A DNA stretch of 64,000 nucleotides from Streptomyces albofaciens JCM 4342. GTDB taxonomy: Bacteria; Actinomycetota; Actinomycetes; Streptomycetales; Streptomycetaceae. The stretch spans positions 3,566,501 to 3,630,500 of the forward strand of contig NZ_PDCM01000001.1 in assembly GCF_008634025.1 (NCBI RefSeq). Direction: 5' to 3'. The position numbers and the translations under genes were made by a program. The first letter of the stretch is position 1. Every line of letters starts with the position of its first letter. The notes beneath the pieces were generated by a model that searched no databases, was not told the origin of the DNA, and saw nothing but the letters and a program-made list of their open reading frames with translations. Below, one piece after another: positions 8,723-17,064 of the stretch.

Positions 8723-9038
8723 GGGGCGGCCCGGTCGCGGACTGCTCCCGCTTCCAGCGGGTACGGGGCGCCGGGCGGTGAGATCGGGCGCGGTGGAACC
8801 CCGAAGCGGCGACCGGCACCGCCTTCACGCTCACCTCGGCGGCCGTCGCGGCCGTCCCGCCGCCGCGGCGGCGCTCGCCTTCCGTCTCCCCGCGTAGCGG
8901 CGGCAGGAGTACGGCCGTACACGGACCCGGCTCGTACGTACCGGGCATGGACCCCGCCCACCCGGGTACTCAAGCGGCGCACGTCCTGACCCAGTTGACG
9001 CAACAGCAGCTGCGGAAAACGCCGCACCGGAGGTACGC
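8723..9038 (+). other. Intergenic region before isoprenyl diphosphate synthase
   Basis: A 316-base gap. GTACGGCCGTAC (8909-8920) is a perfect 12-bp palindrome that might serve as an operator, although such GTAC/CGGCCG words are common in this genome. A short ATG frame beginning at 8947 runs into the next gene in another frame and was not accepted. No clear -10/-35 pair is seen. Confidence 0.3.
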
Positions 9039-10103
9039 ATGTCCAGCACTACGGTACGGGCCGACGAGGTGACCGCCCGGCTGCTGCCCGAAGTGACCGC
9101 GTTCATCGAGCGGCAGCTGGACGACTACCCCGACGCCTGCGGACCGCTGCGCACCACCGTACGGAAGGTGATCGACCGCGGCCGTCACGAACGCAACGAG
9201 ACCGCCCTGCCGCTGCTGACCCACGCGGCCATCACCGGTGTCCCCGAGCCCGCCGTCCCGGTCGCCGCCGCCCACGTGCTGTGGTGGCGGGCCGCCAACG
9301 CCTTCGACGACATCGCCGACGGGCACGCGGACGCCACCCTGTACGGCGTCGGTGCCAGGCCCGCCCTGATGGCCGCCCTCGAATGCGGCCACGGCCTGCC
9401 GCTGCGCGCCCTCGCCGCCCTCGACCTCCCGGCCGCCCTGCGGGAGAGCCTGATCAGCGACTACCTCGACGGCTGGACCCTGACCAACGACGGCCGGATC
9501 AGGGACCTGGTCAACACCGTGGCGACGGTCGACCCGCAGTCCGTGCTGACGACGTACGAGCACAAGGGCGGCTCCGCGTACGCGATGGCCTGCGGCATGA
9601 CCGCGCGCGTCGCCGGCTGCGCCGACGCCGTGACCGCGGCGTGGCGCGAGTTCGGGTACACGGTCGGCACGCTGCTGCAGTTCCGTATCGACGAGGAGGA
9701 CCTGCGCGACGAGCGGGCGGACGACCTCCGCAACGGCATCGCCACCTACCGCCTGGTCTGTGCCGTACGGCGGCTCACCGGCGCCGAGCGGCGGCGGGCG
9801 CTGCGGCTCCTGGCGGAGGCGGCCGACAGCCCCGGCAGCCGCGCGGAGATCAAGGCCATGCTGCTGGACCCCGCCGTCCAGGCCGCCACACTCGCGACAC
9901 GCGACAGCCTGCTCCGCCAGGCCCACGACCTGCTCGACCGGCTGGCCGTGCCCTCGCACTACACGGTGGCGCTGCGCGCCCTGGTCGACGCCGCGGCCAA
10001 GCCGGCCGCGGCGGGCCCGGGGACCGGCGGACGCACGACGGGAGCGTTCTGGGAGAGCCGCCCTCCGGCCGCCGCCGGCCACCCCACGCCGACCGCCCCC
10101 TGA
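9039..10103 (+). CDS. Polyprenyl synthetase family protein (isoprenyl diphosphate synthase)
   Basis: A 354-residue all-alpha trans-prenyltransferase. The first aspartate-rich motif is FDDIAD (D90, D91, D94). The second is GTLLQFRIDEEDLRDERADD (about 209-228), where the usual DDxxD is replaced by DEEDLRD. The family condenses IPP with allylic diphosphates to make GPP, FPP or GGPP; divergent members such as ComQ prenylate peptides. Product length cannot be read by eye. The start is preceded by CCGGAGG. The last 40 residues are Pro/Gly-rich and disordered. It could supply substrate for the terpene synthase at 49092, but the genes are about 39 kb apart. Confidence 0.85.
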   Translation: MSSTTVRADEVTARLLPEVTAFIERQLDDYPDACGPLRTTVRKVIDRGRHERNETALPLLTHAAITGVPEPAVPVAAAHVLWWRAANAFDDIADGHADATLYGVGARPALMAALECGHGLPLRALAALDLPAALRESLISDYLDGWTLTNDGRIRDLVNTVATVDPQSVLTTYEHKGGSAYAMACGMTARVAGCADAVTAAWREFGYTVGTLLQFRIDEEDLRDERADDLRNGIATYRLVCAVRRLTGAERRRALRLLAEAADSPGSRAEIKAMLLDPAVQAATLATRDSLLRQAHDLLDRLAVPSHYTVALRALVDAAAKPAAAGPGTGGRTTGAFWESRPPAAAGHPTPTAP

Positions 10104-10207
10104 GCCCAACTGCCGCCCGGTTGGGTGCCGTACGCCGCCCGCGAGCACCCTGGAGGTGCGAAGGCCCTCCGTGTCCTTCCCCCTTCCTCCGCGCCCTTCC
10201 CTATCAA

Positions 10208-10221
10208 TGGAACACGTTCTA
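10208..10221. promoter_or_regulatory. KstR-like palindromic operator
   Basis: TGGAACACGTTCTA contains the perfect 10-bp palindrome GAACACGTTC and fits the TnnAACnnGTTnnA consensus reported for the mycobacterial sterol repressor KstR, one base short of full 14-bp symmetry. It lies 126 bases before a FadE26-like acyl-CoA dehydrogenase, a family member that KstR controls in mycobacteria. No kstR gene is in the window, so the repressor would act in trans. Confidence 0.6.
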
Positions 10222-10346
10222 CTGTGCCCCACGACCCATGAACCGACGGCCCGTCAGAAACGCCGGCCGACCCCGCGCGCCGAGCCCCTGTGCCGGCCGC
10301 GGGCGCCGCCCGGGCCGGTCGGGCGCCCGTCGGACCAGGAGGGGCC

Positions 10347-11570
10347 GTGCACCTCGAATACACCCCGGAACAGCAGCGGCTGCGGGCCGAACTGCGGGAG
10401 TACTTCGCCACGTTGGTCCCCGACGGCGCGTACGCGCGCCTCCACGGACCGGACGGCTCGGGCGGTCCGCCGGACGGGGACGCCCCGACCGTCCAGAAGC
10501 GCTTCTACCGCGCCACCATCCGCCGGCTCGGCGCGGACGGCTGGCTGGGGGTCGGGTGGCCCGAGGAGTACGGCGGGCGGGGGATGTCCCCGATGGAGCA
10601 GTTCATCTTCTTCGACGAGGCCGCGCAGGCGGGCGTCCCGCTGCCGCTGATGGCGCTGAACACCGTCGGGCCGACGCTCATGCGGTACGGCACCGACGAG
10701 CAGAAGGCGTACTTCCTGCCGAAAATCCTCTCCGGGGAGATCGACTTCGCGATCGGGTACAGCGAACCCGACGCCGGCACGGACCTCGCGTCGCTGCGCA
10801 CCCGGGCCGTACGCGACGGCGACGCCTACCTCGTCAACGGCCAGAAGATCTGGACCACCAACGGCGACACCGCCGACTGGGTCTGGCTCGCGGTGCGGAC
10901 CGCGCCCGTCGAGGACGGTGTGCCGCCCCACAAGGGCATCAGCCTGCTGCTCGTACCGACCTCCGCGCCCGGCTACTCCTGCACCCGTATCAACACCCTC
11001 GCCTCGCACGACACCACCGCCAGCTATTACGAGGACGTCCGTGTCCCGGTCACCCGCCGCGTCGGCGAGGAGAACCAGGGCTGGCGGATCATCACCAACC
11101 AGCTCAACCACGAACGGGTCACCCTCGCCGCCCACGGCACCATGGCGATCCGCGCCCTGCACGACGTCCGCCGCTGGGCCGCGGAGACGAAGCTGGCCGA
11201 CGGGCGGCGCGTCATCGACCTCGGCTGGGTCCGCGGCCGGCTCGCCCGTACGCACACCCGGCTGGACGCCATGAAGCTGCTGAACTGGCAGATGGTGGAC
11301 GCCCTCCAGCACGGCACCCTCACCCCGCAGGACGCCTCCGCCGTCAAGGTCTACGGCTCCGAGGCCCGCCGTGACGCCTACGCCTGGCTGATGGAGGTCC
11401 TCTCCGCCGCCGGGCCCCTGAAGGACGGCTCGGCGGGCGCGGTCCTCCACGGCGACCTCGAACGCGGCTACCGCTCCGCGGTCATCTTCACCTTCGGCGG
11501 CGGCAACAACGAGATCCAGCGCGAGATCATCGCGTGGATCGGGCTGGGGATGCCGCGGGTGCGGAGGTAG
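10347..11570 (+). CDS. Acyl-CoA dehydrogenase, FadE26-like
   Basis: A 407-residue flavoprotein of the acyl-CoA dehydrogenase family. The GTG at 10347 follows AGGAGGGG. The N-terminal helical domain (about 1-120), beta domain with GYSEPDAGTDLASLRT and GQKIWTTN (about 130-230) and C-terminal helical domain ending FTFGGGNNEIQREIIAWIGLG are all present. From memory the sequence strongly resembles M. tuberculosis FadE26 (ChsE4), one half of the ChsE4-ChsE5 heterotetramer that oxidises sterol side-chain CoA thioesters; these split enzymes need a partner ACAD, and none is adjacent here. A KstR-like site upstream supports a link to steroid or isoprenoid acids. Confidence 0.88.
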   Translation: MHLEYTPEQQRLRAELREYFATLVPDGAYARLHGPDGSGGPPDGDAPTVQKRFYRATIRRLGADGWLGVGWPEEYGGRGMSPMEQFIFFDEAAQAGVPLPLMALNTVGPTLMRYGTDEQKAYFLPKILSGEIDFAIGYSEPDAGTDLASLRTRAVRDGDAYLVNGQKIWTTNGDTADWVWLAVRTAPVEDGVPPHKGISLLLVPTSAPGYSCTRINTLASHDTTASYYEDVRVPVTRRVGEENQGWRIITNQLNHERVTLAAHGTMAIRALHDVRRWAAETKLADGRRVIDLGWVRGRLARTHTRLDAMKLLNWQMVDALQHGTLTPQDASAVKVYGSEARRDAYAWLMEVLSAAGPLKDGSAGAVLHGDLERGYRSAVIFTFGGGNNEIQREIIAWIGLGMPRVRR

Positions 11571-11696
11571 TGCCCGGCGCCGCTCCCCGGCCGCCCGGCG
11601 CCCCTCCAGCGCCCTACACCCCCCGTCCCCGCCCCGCCATACTGGGCGGGCGGGGCAGGGGCCGGGGCGCGGTGGGGACGGGGGCGCGGGCGGGCG

Positions 11697-13931
11697 ATGG
11701 CGGAGAGCAGGCTGGTGCAGGGGCGTTACCGGTTGCTCGACCTGATCGGGCGCGGCGGCATGGGCGAGGTGTGGCGGGCGCGCGACGAGTCCCTGGGGCG
11801 GCAGGTCGCGGTCAAGTGCCTCAAGCCGCTGGGGCCGCGGCACGATCCGTCGTTCATGCGGGTGCTGCGGGAGCGCTTCCGGCGGGAGGCGCGGGTGGCG
11901 GCGGCCCTGCAGCACCGCGGCATCACGGTCGTCCACGACTTCGGTGAGGACGGCGGGATCCTGTTCCTCGTGATGGAGCTGCTCGACGGGCGCAATCTGA
12001 GCCAGCTGCTGGAGGACAACCGGCACGGCCCGCTGCCCGTGCCGGACTTCGCGGACATCGCCGAGCAGGTCGCGGCGGCCCTCGCGTACACCCACGAGCA
12101 GTCCGTCGTGCACCGCGACCTCAAGCCCGCGAACATCGTGCGGGTCGCCGACGGGACGGTGAAGATCTGCGACTTCGGGATCGCGCGGCTGGGCCACGAC
12201 ATCGGGTTCACCGCCCGGCTGACCGGCACCGGCATCGCGATGGGCACACCGCACTACATGTCGCCCGAGCAGATCGGCGCCGGTACGGTCGACCACCGCA
12301 GTGATCTGTACTCGCTGGGGTGTGTGCTGTACGAACTGGCCACGGGCGTGCCGCCGTTCGACCTCGACGATGCCTGGGCGGTGCTGGTCGGACATCGCGA
12401 CACCGCGCCGGAACCGCCGCGCGTCCGCCGTCCCGACCTGCCGGAGGCGTACGAGCGGCTGGTGCTGGACCTGCTGGAGAAGGATCCGGAGGACCGGCCG
12501 CGGGACGCCGCCGAGTTGGTGAAACGACTTGTCTCGGCCAGGCGGTCGCCGGAGCCGCTTGCCGCGGGGGAGGGCGGGCCCGCGGGGAGGACGCCGACGC
12601 GTGCCGTCCGTCCCCTGCCGTCCTGGACCCGGGGGATGACCGTCGGAACCCCGGCCGCTCCCCGGGCGCGGAAGGAGAGTCCCGCCGACCGGACCTCCGG
12701 GCTCACCGGAGCGTGGACCAGCGGGCTGCCGCCGCTCAGCCGTGAAACCCCGGCGCCGTACGTCTCCGAGCGGCCCGTGCCGTCACCCGAACACCTCGCC
12801 GCCCTGGCCGCCCGGCACAACGCCGGGCTCAGCCTCGGGCGGCTCGGCCGCTGGGCGGAGGCGGGGGAGGTGCACCGCGCGGTCGCCGCCGAGCGGGAGC
12901 ACGCGCTCGGGCCGGACCACCCCGACACCCTCGCCAGCCGGTTCGAGGTGGCCGTCACCCTCGCCCGGTCCGGGCGGCCCGCCGACGCGCTGCGCGAGTA
13001 CGAGCGGGTCGCCGCCGGGCGGGAGCGGAGCCTGGGGCCCGATCACGCGGACACCCTGGCCGCGCGCCAGGAGACGGCGTACGCGCTGGGGCGGCTCGGG
13101 CGGCACTTCGAGGCGCACCAGGCGTATGTGTCCGTGCTCGCGGCCCGGGAGCGGACGACGGGCCCCGATCACCCGGACACCCTGCGCTGCCGGCACAACC
13201 TCGCCTTCAACCTGAGCCGCCTCGGCCGGCTGGAGGACGCGTACCGGATGGCCGGGGACGTGGCGTCGGCGCGGGCCCGGGTGCTGGGGCCGCAGCACCC
13301 GGACACGCTGGTCACGCGGTACGAGGTCGCGTACCTGCTCGGGCAGTTGGGGCGGTGGGCGGAGGCTTTGCGCACGTACCGGGAAGTGGCCGTCGACCGT
13401 GCCCAGGCGCTCGGGCCGGGGCACCCCGACACCCTCGCCGCCCGGTACGAGGTCGGCATAAGCCTCGGGCGGCTCGGCCGCAGCGGCGAGGCGCTGGAGC
13501 TGTACCGGGATCTCGCCGAGGCCCGTACGGCCGCGCAGGGGCCCGCCGACCCGGAGACGCTGCGGGCCCGGCACGGCCTCGGCGTCAACCTCGGACGCCT
13601 CGGACGCTGGGAGGAAGCCTTGGCCGAGGCCCGGTCGGTGGCCGCACTCCGCGAACAGGTGCTGGGCGCCGGCCACCCCGACACGCTCGTCAGCCGCCGG
13701 GAGATCGCCGTGGCCCTGGGCTGGCTGGGCCGCTGGCCCGACGCGCTGGCCGTCTACCGGCAGGTGGCCGCGGCCCGCGAACGGGTGCTGGGCGCCGACC
13801 ACCCGGACACGCTGGCCAGCCGCGGTGACGAGGCCCAGTGCCTGGAGCAGCTCGGGCGCTCCGCCGAGGCGGTGGCGCTGTACCGGCAGGTCGCGGCACT
13901 GCGGCAGCGGCGTACGCCGGGCCGGGGCTGA
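11697..13931 (+). CDS. Soluble Ser/Thr protein kinase with C-terminal TPR array
   Basis: A 744-residue Hanks-type kinase. The kinase domain (about 11-275) has the Gly-loop GRGGMGEVW, VAVKCL lysine, HRDLKPAN (H139-R140-D141), DFG (159-161) and the MSPEQ activation segment, so it should be active. A Pro-rich linker (about 280-360) leads to about eight tetratricopeptide units of 42 residues (about 365-735), each with GRLGRW, EALxxYR and ALGPDHPDTLA signatures. Unlike PknB there is no transmembrane helix or PASTA domain. The TPRs probably bind substrates or partner proteins. It converges on the GH27 gene. Confidence 0.93.
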   Translation: MAESRLVQGRYRLLDLIGRGGMGEVWRARDESLGRQVAVKCLKPLGPRHDPSFMRVLRERFRREARVAAALQHRGITVVHDFGEDGGILFLVMELLDGRNLSQLLEDNRHGPLPVPDFADIAEQVAAALAYTHEQSVVHRDLKPANIVRVADGTVKICDFGIARLGHDIGFTARLTGTGIAMGTPHYMSPEQIGAGTVDHRSDLYSLGCVLYELATGVPPFDLDDAWAVLVGHRDTAPEPPRVRRPDLPEAYERLVLDLLEKDPEDRPRDAAELVKRLVSARRSPEPLAAGEGGPAGRTPTRAVRPLPSWTRGMTVGTPAAPRARKESPADRTSGLTGAWTSGLPPLSRETPAPYVSERPVPSPEHLAALAARHNAGLSLGRLGRWAEAGEVHRAVAAEREHALGPDHPDTLASRFEVAVTLARSGRPADALREYERVAAGRERSLGPDHADTLAARQETAYALGRLGRHFEAHQAYVSVLAARERTTGPDHPDTLRCRHNLAFNLSRLGRLEDAYRMAGDVASARARVLGPQHPDTLVTRYEVAYLLGQLGRWAEALRTYREVAVDRAQALGPGHPDTLAARYEVGISLGRLGRSGEALELYRDLAEARTAAQGPADPETLRARHGLGVNLGRLGRWEEALAEARSVAALREQVLGAGHPDTLVSRREIAVALGWLGRWPDALAVYRQVAAARERVLGADHPDTLASRGDEAQCLEQLGRSAEAVALYRQVAALRQRRTPGRG

Positions 13932-13973
13932 GGGCGGGCCGAACGTACCCCGCGCGCCCGGCCCGGCGTCCGC

Positions 13974-15287
13974 TCACCGCCGCGGGTGCACCCGGTAGAG
14001 CACCGTCGCGTGCGCCGGTACCCGTACCGAGATCTTCCCCGCGGTCCGGGTCGTGCGCCCGGTGTTCAGATCGCGCAGTTCGTAGGCGCGGACCTTCGGC
14101 AGGCCGGCCGTCTTCGCCGTGGTGGTGAGCGTCTGCGCCGAGTCGCCGGAGTTGAAGAGCGCGACCGCGTGGTCCCCGTTCCGCAGCGGCTTGGACAGCA
14201 CGTCGTAGCCGGTGCCCTGCTGGACGACGCGGCCCTGGACGCCCTTCGGGTCCTGGTCCACGGCGATGACGTCCCGGTTGCCGAGCACTTTGAGGGCGGC
14301 CGGGGAGATCTTCGTCAGGTCGGTGCTGGAGATCAGCGGCGCGGCCATCACGGCCCACAGCGACATCTGGCTCTGGATCTGCCGGGTGGACAGACCGGAG
14401 TCGCCGGCGAGCAGGAAGTCCGGGTCGTTCCAGCGGCCCGGCCGCTGGAAGGGCGCCAGCTTGGCGTTGTACGCGTAGTTGTACTTGATCGAGGACCACT
14501 TCCTGGCGCCGCTGTGGTTCTCCACCGCGATGTCACGGCCCTCCCGCCACAGGTTGCCGACCTGCGAGGACCAGCGGATCACCCGGTGCCAGACCTGGTC
14601 GCCGTCGTACTGGAAGTAGGCGGGCGCCGAGACCGAGAAGACGATGTCGCGGCCGGTCCTGCGCAGGGCCTGGCTGACCGCGCGGTAGGCGTCGTGGTAC
14701 GTCTGCTCCTTGGTCCGGCCGGGGGCGGTGGACAGGTTGCACCCGTCCATCTTCAGGTAGTCGACCTTCCACTTGGCGAAGAGGTCGGCGTCCTGCTGGT
14801 AGTGGCCGAAGCTGCCGGGGTACTTCTCGCACGTCAGGTGGCCGACATCCTCGTAGATTCCGAACTTCAGGCCCATCCGGTGCAGTTCGCGGCCCACGTA
14901 CGCCATGCCGCGCGGGAACCTCGCCGGGTCCGGTACGAGGTTGCCCCTGGCGTCGCGCTGCTTGCTCATCCAGCAGTCGTCGACGGTGACCGTGTCGTAG
15001 CCCTTGGCCGCCAGACCGGACTTCACCAGGGCCCGCGCGTTGTCGAGGATCACCTTCTCGTTGATGTCGCACATGTAGTACGACCAGTTGTTCCAGCCCA
15101 TCGGGGGTTTCGGGGTGAGGTTCGGGTAGACCGCCGCGGCCCGCGCGCCGTCCGCGTCCGCCGCCGTGGGGAGGGCGGCGGCCGGGACGGCGGCGGTCGC
15201 GGACAGGGCGCCCGCCGCGCACAGGGCGGCGGTGCTCAGACCGATCAGGGTGCGTCTCGGGGAACGCGGAGCCGACGCATCGCGCAC
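13974..15287 (-). CDS. Secreted GH27 alpha-galactosidase
   Basis: A 437-residue secreted glycosidase. The GTG at 15287 is preferred because a GAGG lies upstream and it places SPRRTLIGL, a Tat-like twin-arginine motif, in front of a hydrophobic core ending in Ala-rich cleavage sites; the ATG at 15329 is the alternative. The mature protein begins near YPNLTPKPPMGWNNW, typical of clan GH-D. The nucleophile lies in DYLKMDGC (about D181) and the acid/base in RWNDPD (about D288). A beta-sandwich C-terminal domain follows. It should release terminal alpha-galactose from plant oligosaccharides or galactomannan outside the cell. Confidence 0.92.
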   Translation of the reverse strand: MRDASAPRSPRRTLIGLSTAALCAAGALSATAAVPAAALPTAADADGARAAAVYPNLTPKPPMGWNNWSYYMCDINEKVILDNARALVKSGLAAKGYDTVTVDDCWMSKQRDARGNLVPDPARFPRGMAYVGRELHRMGLKFGIYEDVGHLTCEKYPGSFGHYQQDADLFAKWKVDYLKMDGCNLSTAPGRTKEQTYHDAYRAVSQALRRTGRDIVFSVSAPAYFQYDGDQVWHRVIRWSSQVGNLWREGRDIAVENHSGARKWSSIKYNYAYNAKLAPFQRPGRWNDPDFLLAGDSGLSTRQIQSQMSLWAVMAAPLISSTDLTKISPAALKVLGNRDVIAVDQDPKGVQGRVVQQGTGYDVLSKPLRNGDHAVALFNSGDSAQTLTTTAKTAGLPKVRAYELRDLNTGRTTRTAGKISVRVPAHATVLYRVHPRR

Positions 15288-15440
15288 AGAGGACCTCGTG
15301 GGGGGAGAGAGCGGGCCGATACAACGCATCGTCGGACCGTAGGAACGTAGGAGCAGGGGGGCAAGCAGCCGCGCCCGCCGGTGCCCGGAATTCAACCGTC
15401 CGTACCTGGCGGCAGGGGGCGACGCGTGTTACCAAGGGGC

Positions 15441-16997
15441 ATGCCGGAACGGACGTTCTATGACGCGGTCATCGTCGGCGGCGGGCACAACGGCCTGGTG
15501 GCCGCCGCCTATCTCGCGCGCGCCGGGCGCAGTGTGCTGGTCCTGGAGCGGCTGGACCACACCGGCGGCGCCGCGGTCTCCACCCGGGCCTTCCCCGGCG
15601 TGGACGCGCGGCTGTCCCGCTACTCGTACCTGGTCAGTCTGCTGCCGCGGAAGATCGTGCGGGATCTCGGCCTGCGCTTCGCGGTCCGCAAGCGCTCGGT
15701 CTCCTCGTACACCCCGGCCGTGCGCGGCGGCCGTGACACCGGGCTGTTCGTCGGCTCCGACGAGGGCGCCACCCGCGCCTCGTTCGCCCGGCTCACCGGC
15801 TCGGACCGGGAGTACGCGGCCTGGCGGCGCTTCTACGGGACGACGCGCCGGGTCGCGGAGCGGGTCTTCCCCACGCTCACCGAACCGCTGCCGACGCGGA
15901 CCGCGCTGCGCGCCCGTATCGACGACGCGGCGGCCTGGGAGGCGCTGTTCGAGCGGCCGCTCGGGGAGGCGGTCGAGGCCGCGTTCGCCGACGACCTGGT
16001 GCGCGGCGTTGTGCTCACGGACGGGCTGATCGGCACGTTCGCGCACGCCCACGACCCGTCGCTGGCGCAGAACCGGTGCTTCCTCTACCACGTGATCGGC
16101 GGCGGCACCGGCGACTGGGACGTGCCGGTCGGCGGGATGGGCGCGCTGACCGACGCGCTGGCCGCCGCCGCCCGTACGGCGGGCGCCGAGATCGTCACCG
16201 GCTGCCCGGTGACCGGGATCGCCACGGACGGCAGCACGGCCGAGGTGACCTGCGCCGAAGGCACGGTCGGCGCGCGCCATGTGCTGGTCAACGCCGCCCC
16301 GCACACCCTGGCCGGGCTGCTCGGCGAGCGGCCGCCCGAGCCCGCCGAGGGCGCCCAGCTCAAGGTCAACATGCTGCTCACGCGGCTGCCCCGGCTGCGC
16401 GACCCGGACGTCGATCCGCGCCTCGCCTTCTCCGGTACCTTCCATGTCGCCGAGGAGTACGGCCAGTTGGAGACCGCCTACCGGCAGGCGGCGGCCGGCG
16501 AACCGCCCGCCGTACCGCCCTCGGAGATCTACTGCCACTCCCTCACGGACCCCACCGTCCTCGGCACCGACCTGGTCCGCCAGGGCTGCCAGACACTCAC
16601 CCTCTTCGGCCTGCACACCCCGGCGCGCCTCTTCACGGAGGACCACGACGCCACCCGGGAGCGCCTGCTCGCGGCGACCCTCGCCCAACTGGACGCCGTC
16701 CTGGCCGAACCGCTCACCGACTGCCTGGCCACCGACGCGGACGGCCGCCCGTGCATCGAGGCCAGGAGCCCGCTCGACCTGGAGCGCGACCTCGGGCTGC
16801 CGGGCGGCCACATCTTCCACCGGGACCTGGCGTTCCCGTACGGCACGGAGGCCGACGGGGACGACGTGGCGGCCCGGTGGGGTGTGGCCACCGGGCACGC
16901 CAATGTGCTGCTGTGCGGTGCGGGCGCGGTCCGGGGCGGCGGGGTGAGCGGGATTCCCGGGCACAACGCGGCCATGGCGGTGCTGGAGCGGGGGTGA
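15441..16997 (+). CDS. FAD-dependent oxidoreductase of the CrtI/PYROXD2 type
   Basis: A 518-residue flavoprotein with the N-terminal Rossmann motif VIVGGGHNGLVAAAYLARAG (about 10-29) and the FAD-binding tail GGGVSGIPGHNAAMAVLE at the C-terminus. The PGGHIFHRDLAFPY segment is characteristic of the carotenoid-desaturase-like NAD(P)/FAD oxidoreductases related to PYROXD2. The substrate is unknown; no carotenoid genes are next to it. The ATG at 15441 follows AAGGGGC; earlier codons are not conserved-looking. It converges on another flavoprotein gene of a different subfamily (17065-18249), with 67 bases between the stops. Confidence 0.87.
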   Translation: MPERTFYDAVIVGGGHNGLVAAAYLARAGRSVLVLERLDHTGGAAVSTRAFPGVDARLSRYSYLVSLLPRKIVRDLGLRFAVRKRSVSSYTPAVRGGRDTGLFVGSDEGATRASFARLTGSDREYAAWRRFYGTTRRVAERVFPTLTEPLPTRTALRARIDDAAAWEALFERPLGEAVEAAFADDLVRGVVLTDGLIGTFAHAHDPSLAQNRCFLYHVIGGGTGDWDVPVGGMGALTDALAAAARTAGAEIVTGCPVTGIATDGSTAEVTCAEGTVGARHVLVNAAPHTLAGLLGERPPEPAEGAQLKVNMLLTRLPRLRDPDVDPRLAFSGTFHVAEEYGQLETAYRQAAAGEPPAVPPSEIYCHSLTDPTVLGTDLVRQGCQTLTLFGLHTPARLFTEDHDATRERLLAATLAQLDAVLAEPLTDCLATDADGRPCIEARSPLDLERDLGLPGGHIFHRDLAFPYGTEADGDDVAARWGVATGHANVLLCGAGAVRGGGVSGIPGHNAAMAVLERG

Positions 16998-17064
16998 CCG
17001 GCCGACCGGGGCTGGAACGGGTGTGGCCCGGCCGCCGGACCACTTCCGTACACGGCCGTACGCA

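Noticed and set aside
6187..9027. 946-codon minus-strand frame across asnB and MarR
   Set aside because: Spans two recognised genes and a gap, has no motifs and His/Val/Gly-rich shadow composition.
8947..9038. Short ATG frame before the isoprenyl diphosphate synthase, considered as a prenylated precursor peptide
   Set aside because: No ribosome site, runs into the next gene in another frame and lacks a conserved end such as a C-terminal Trp/Cys motif.
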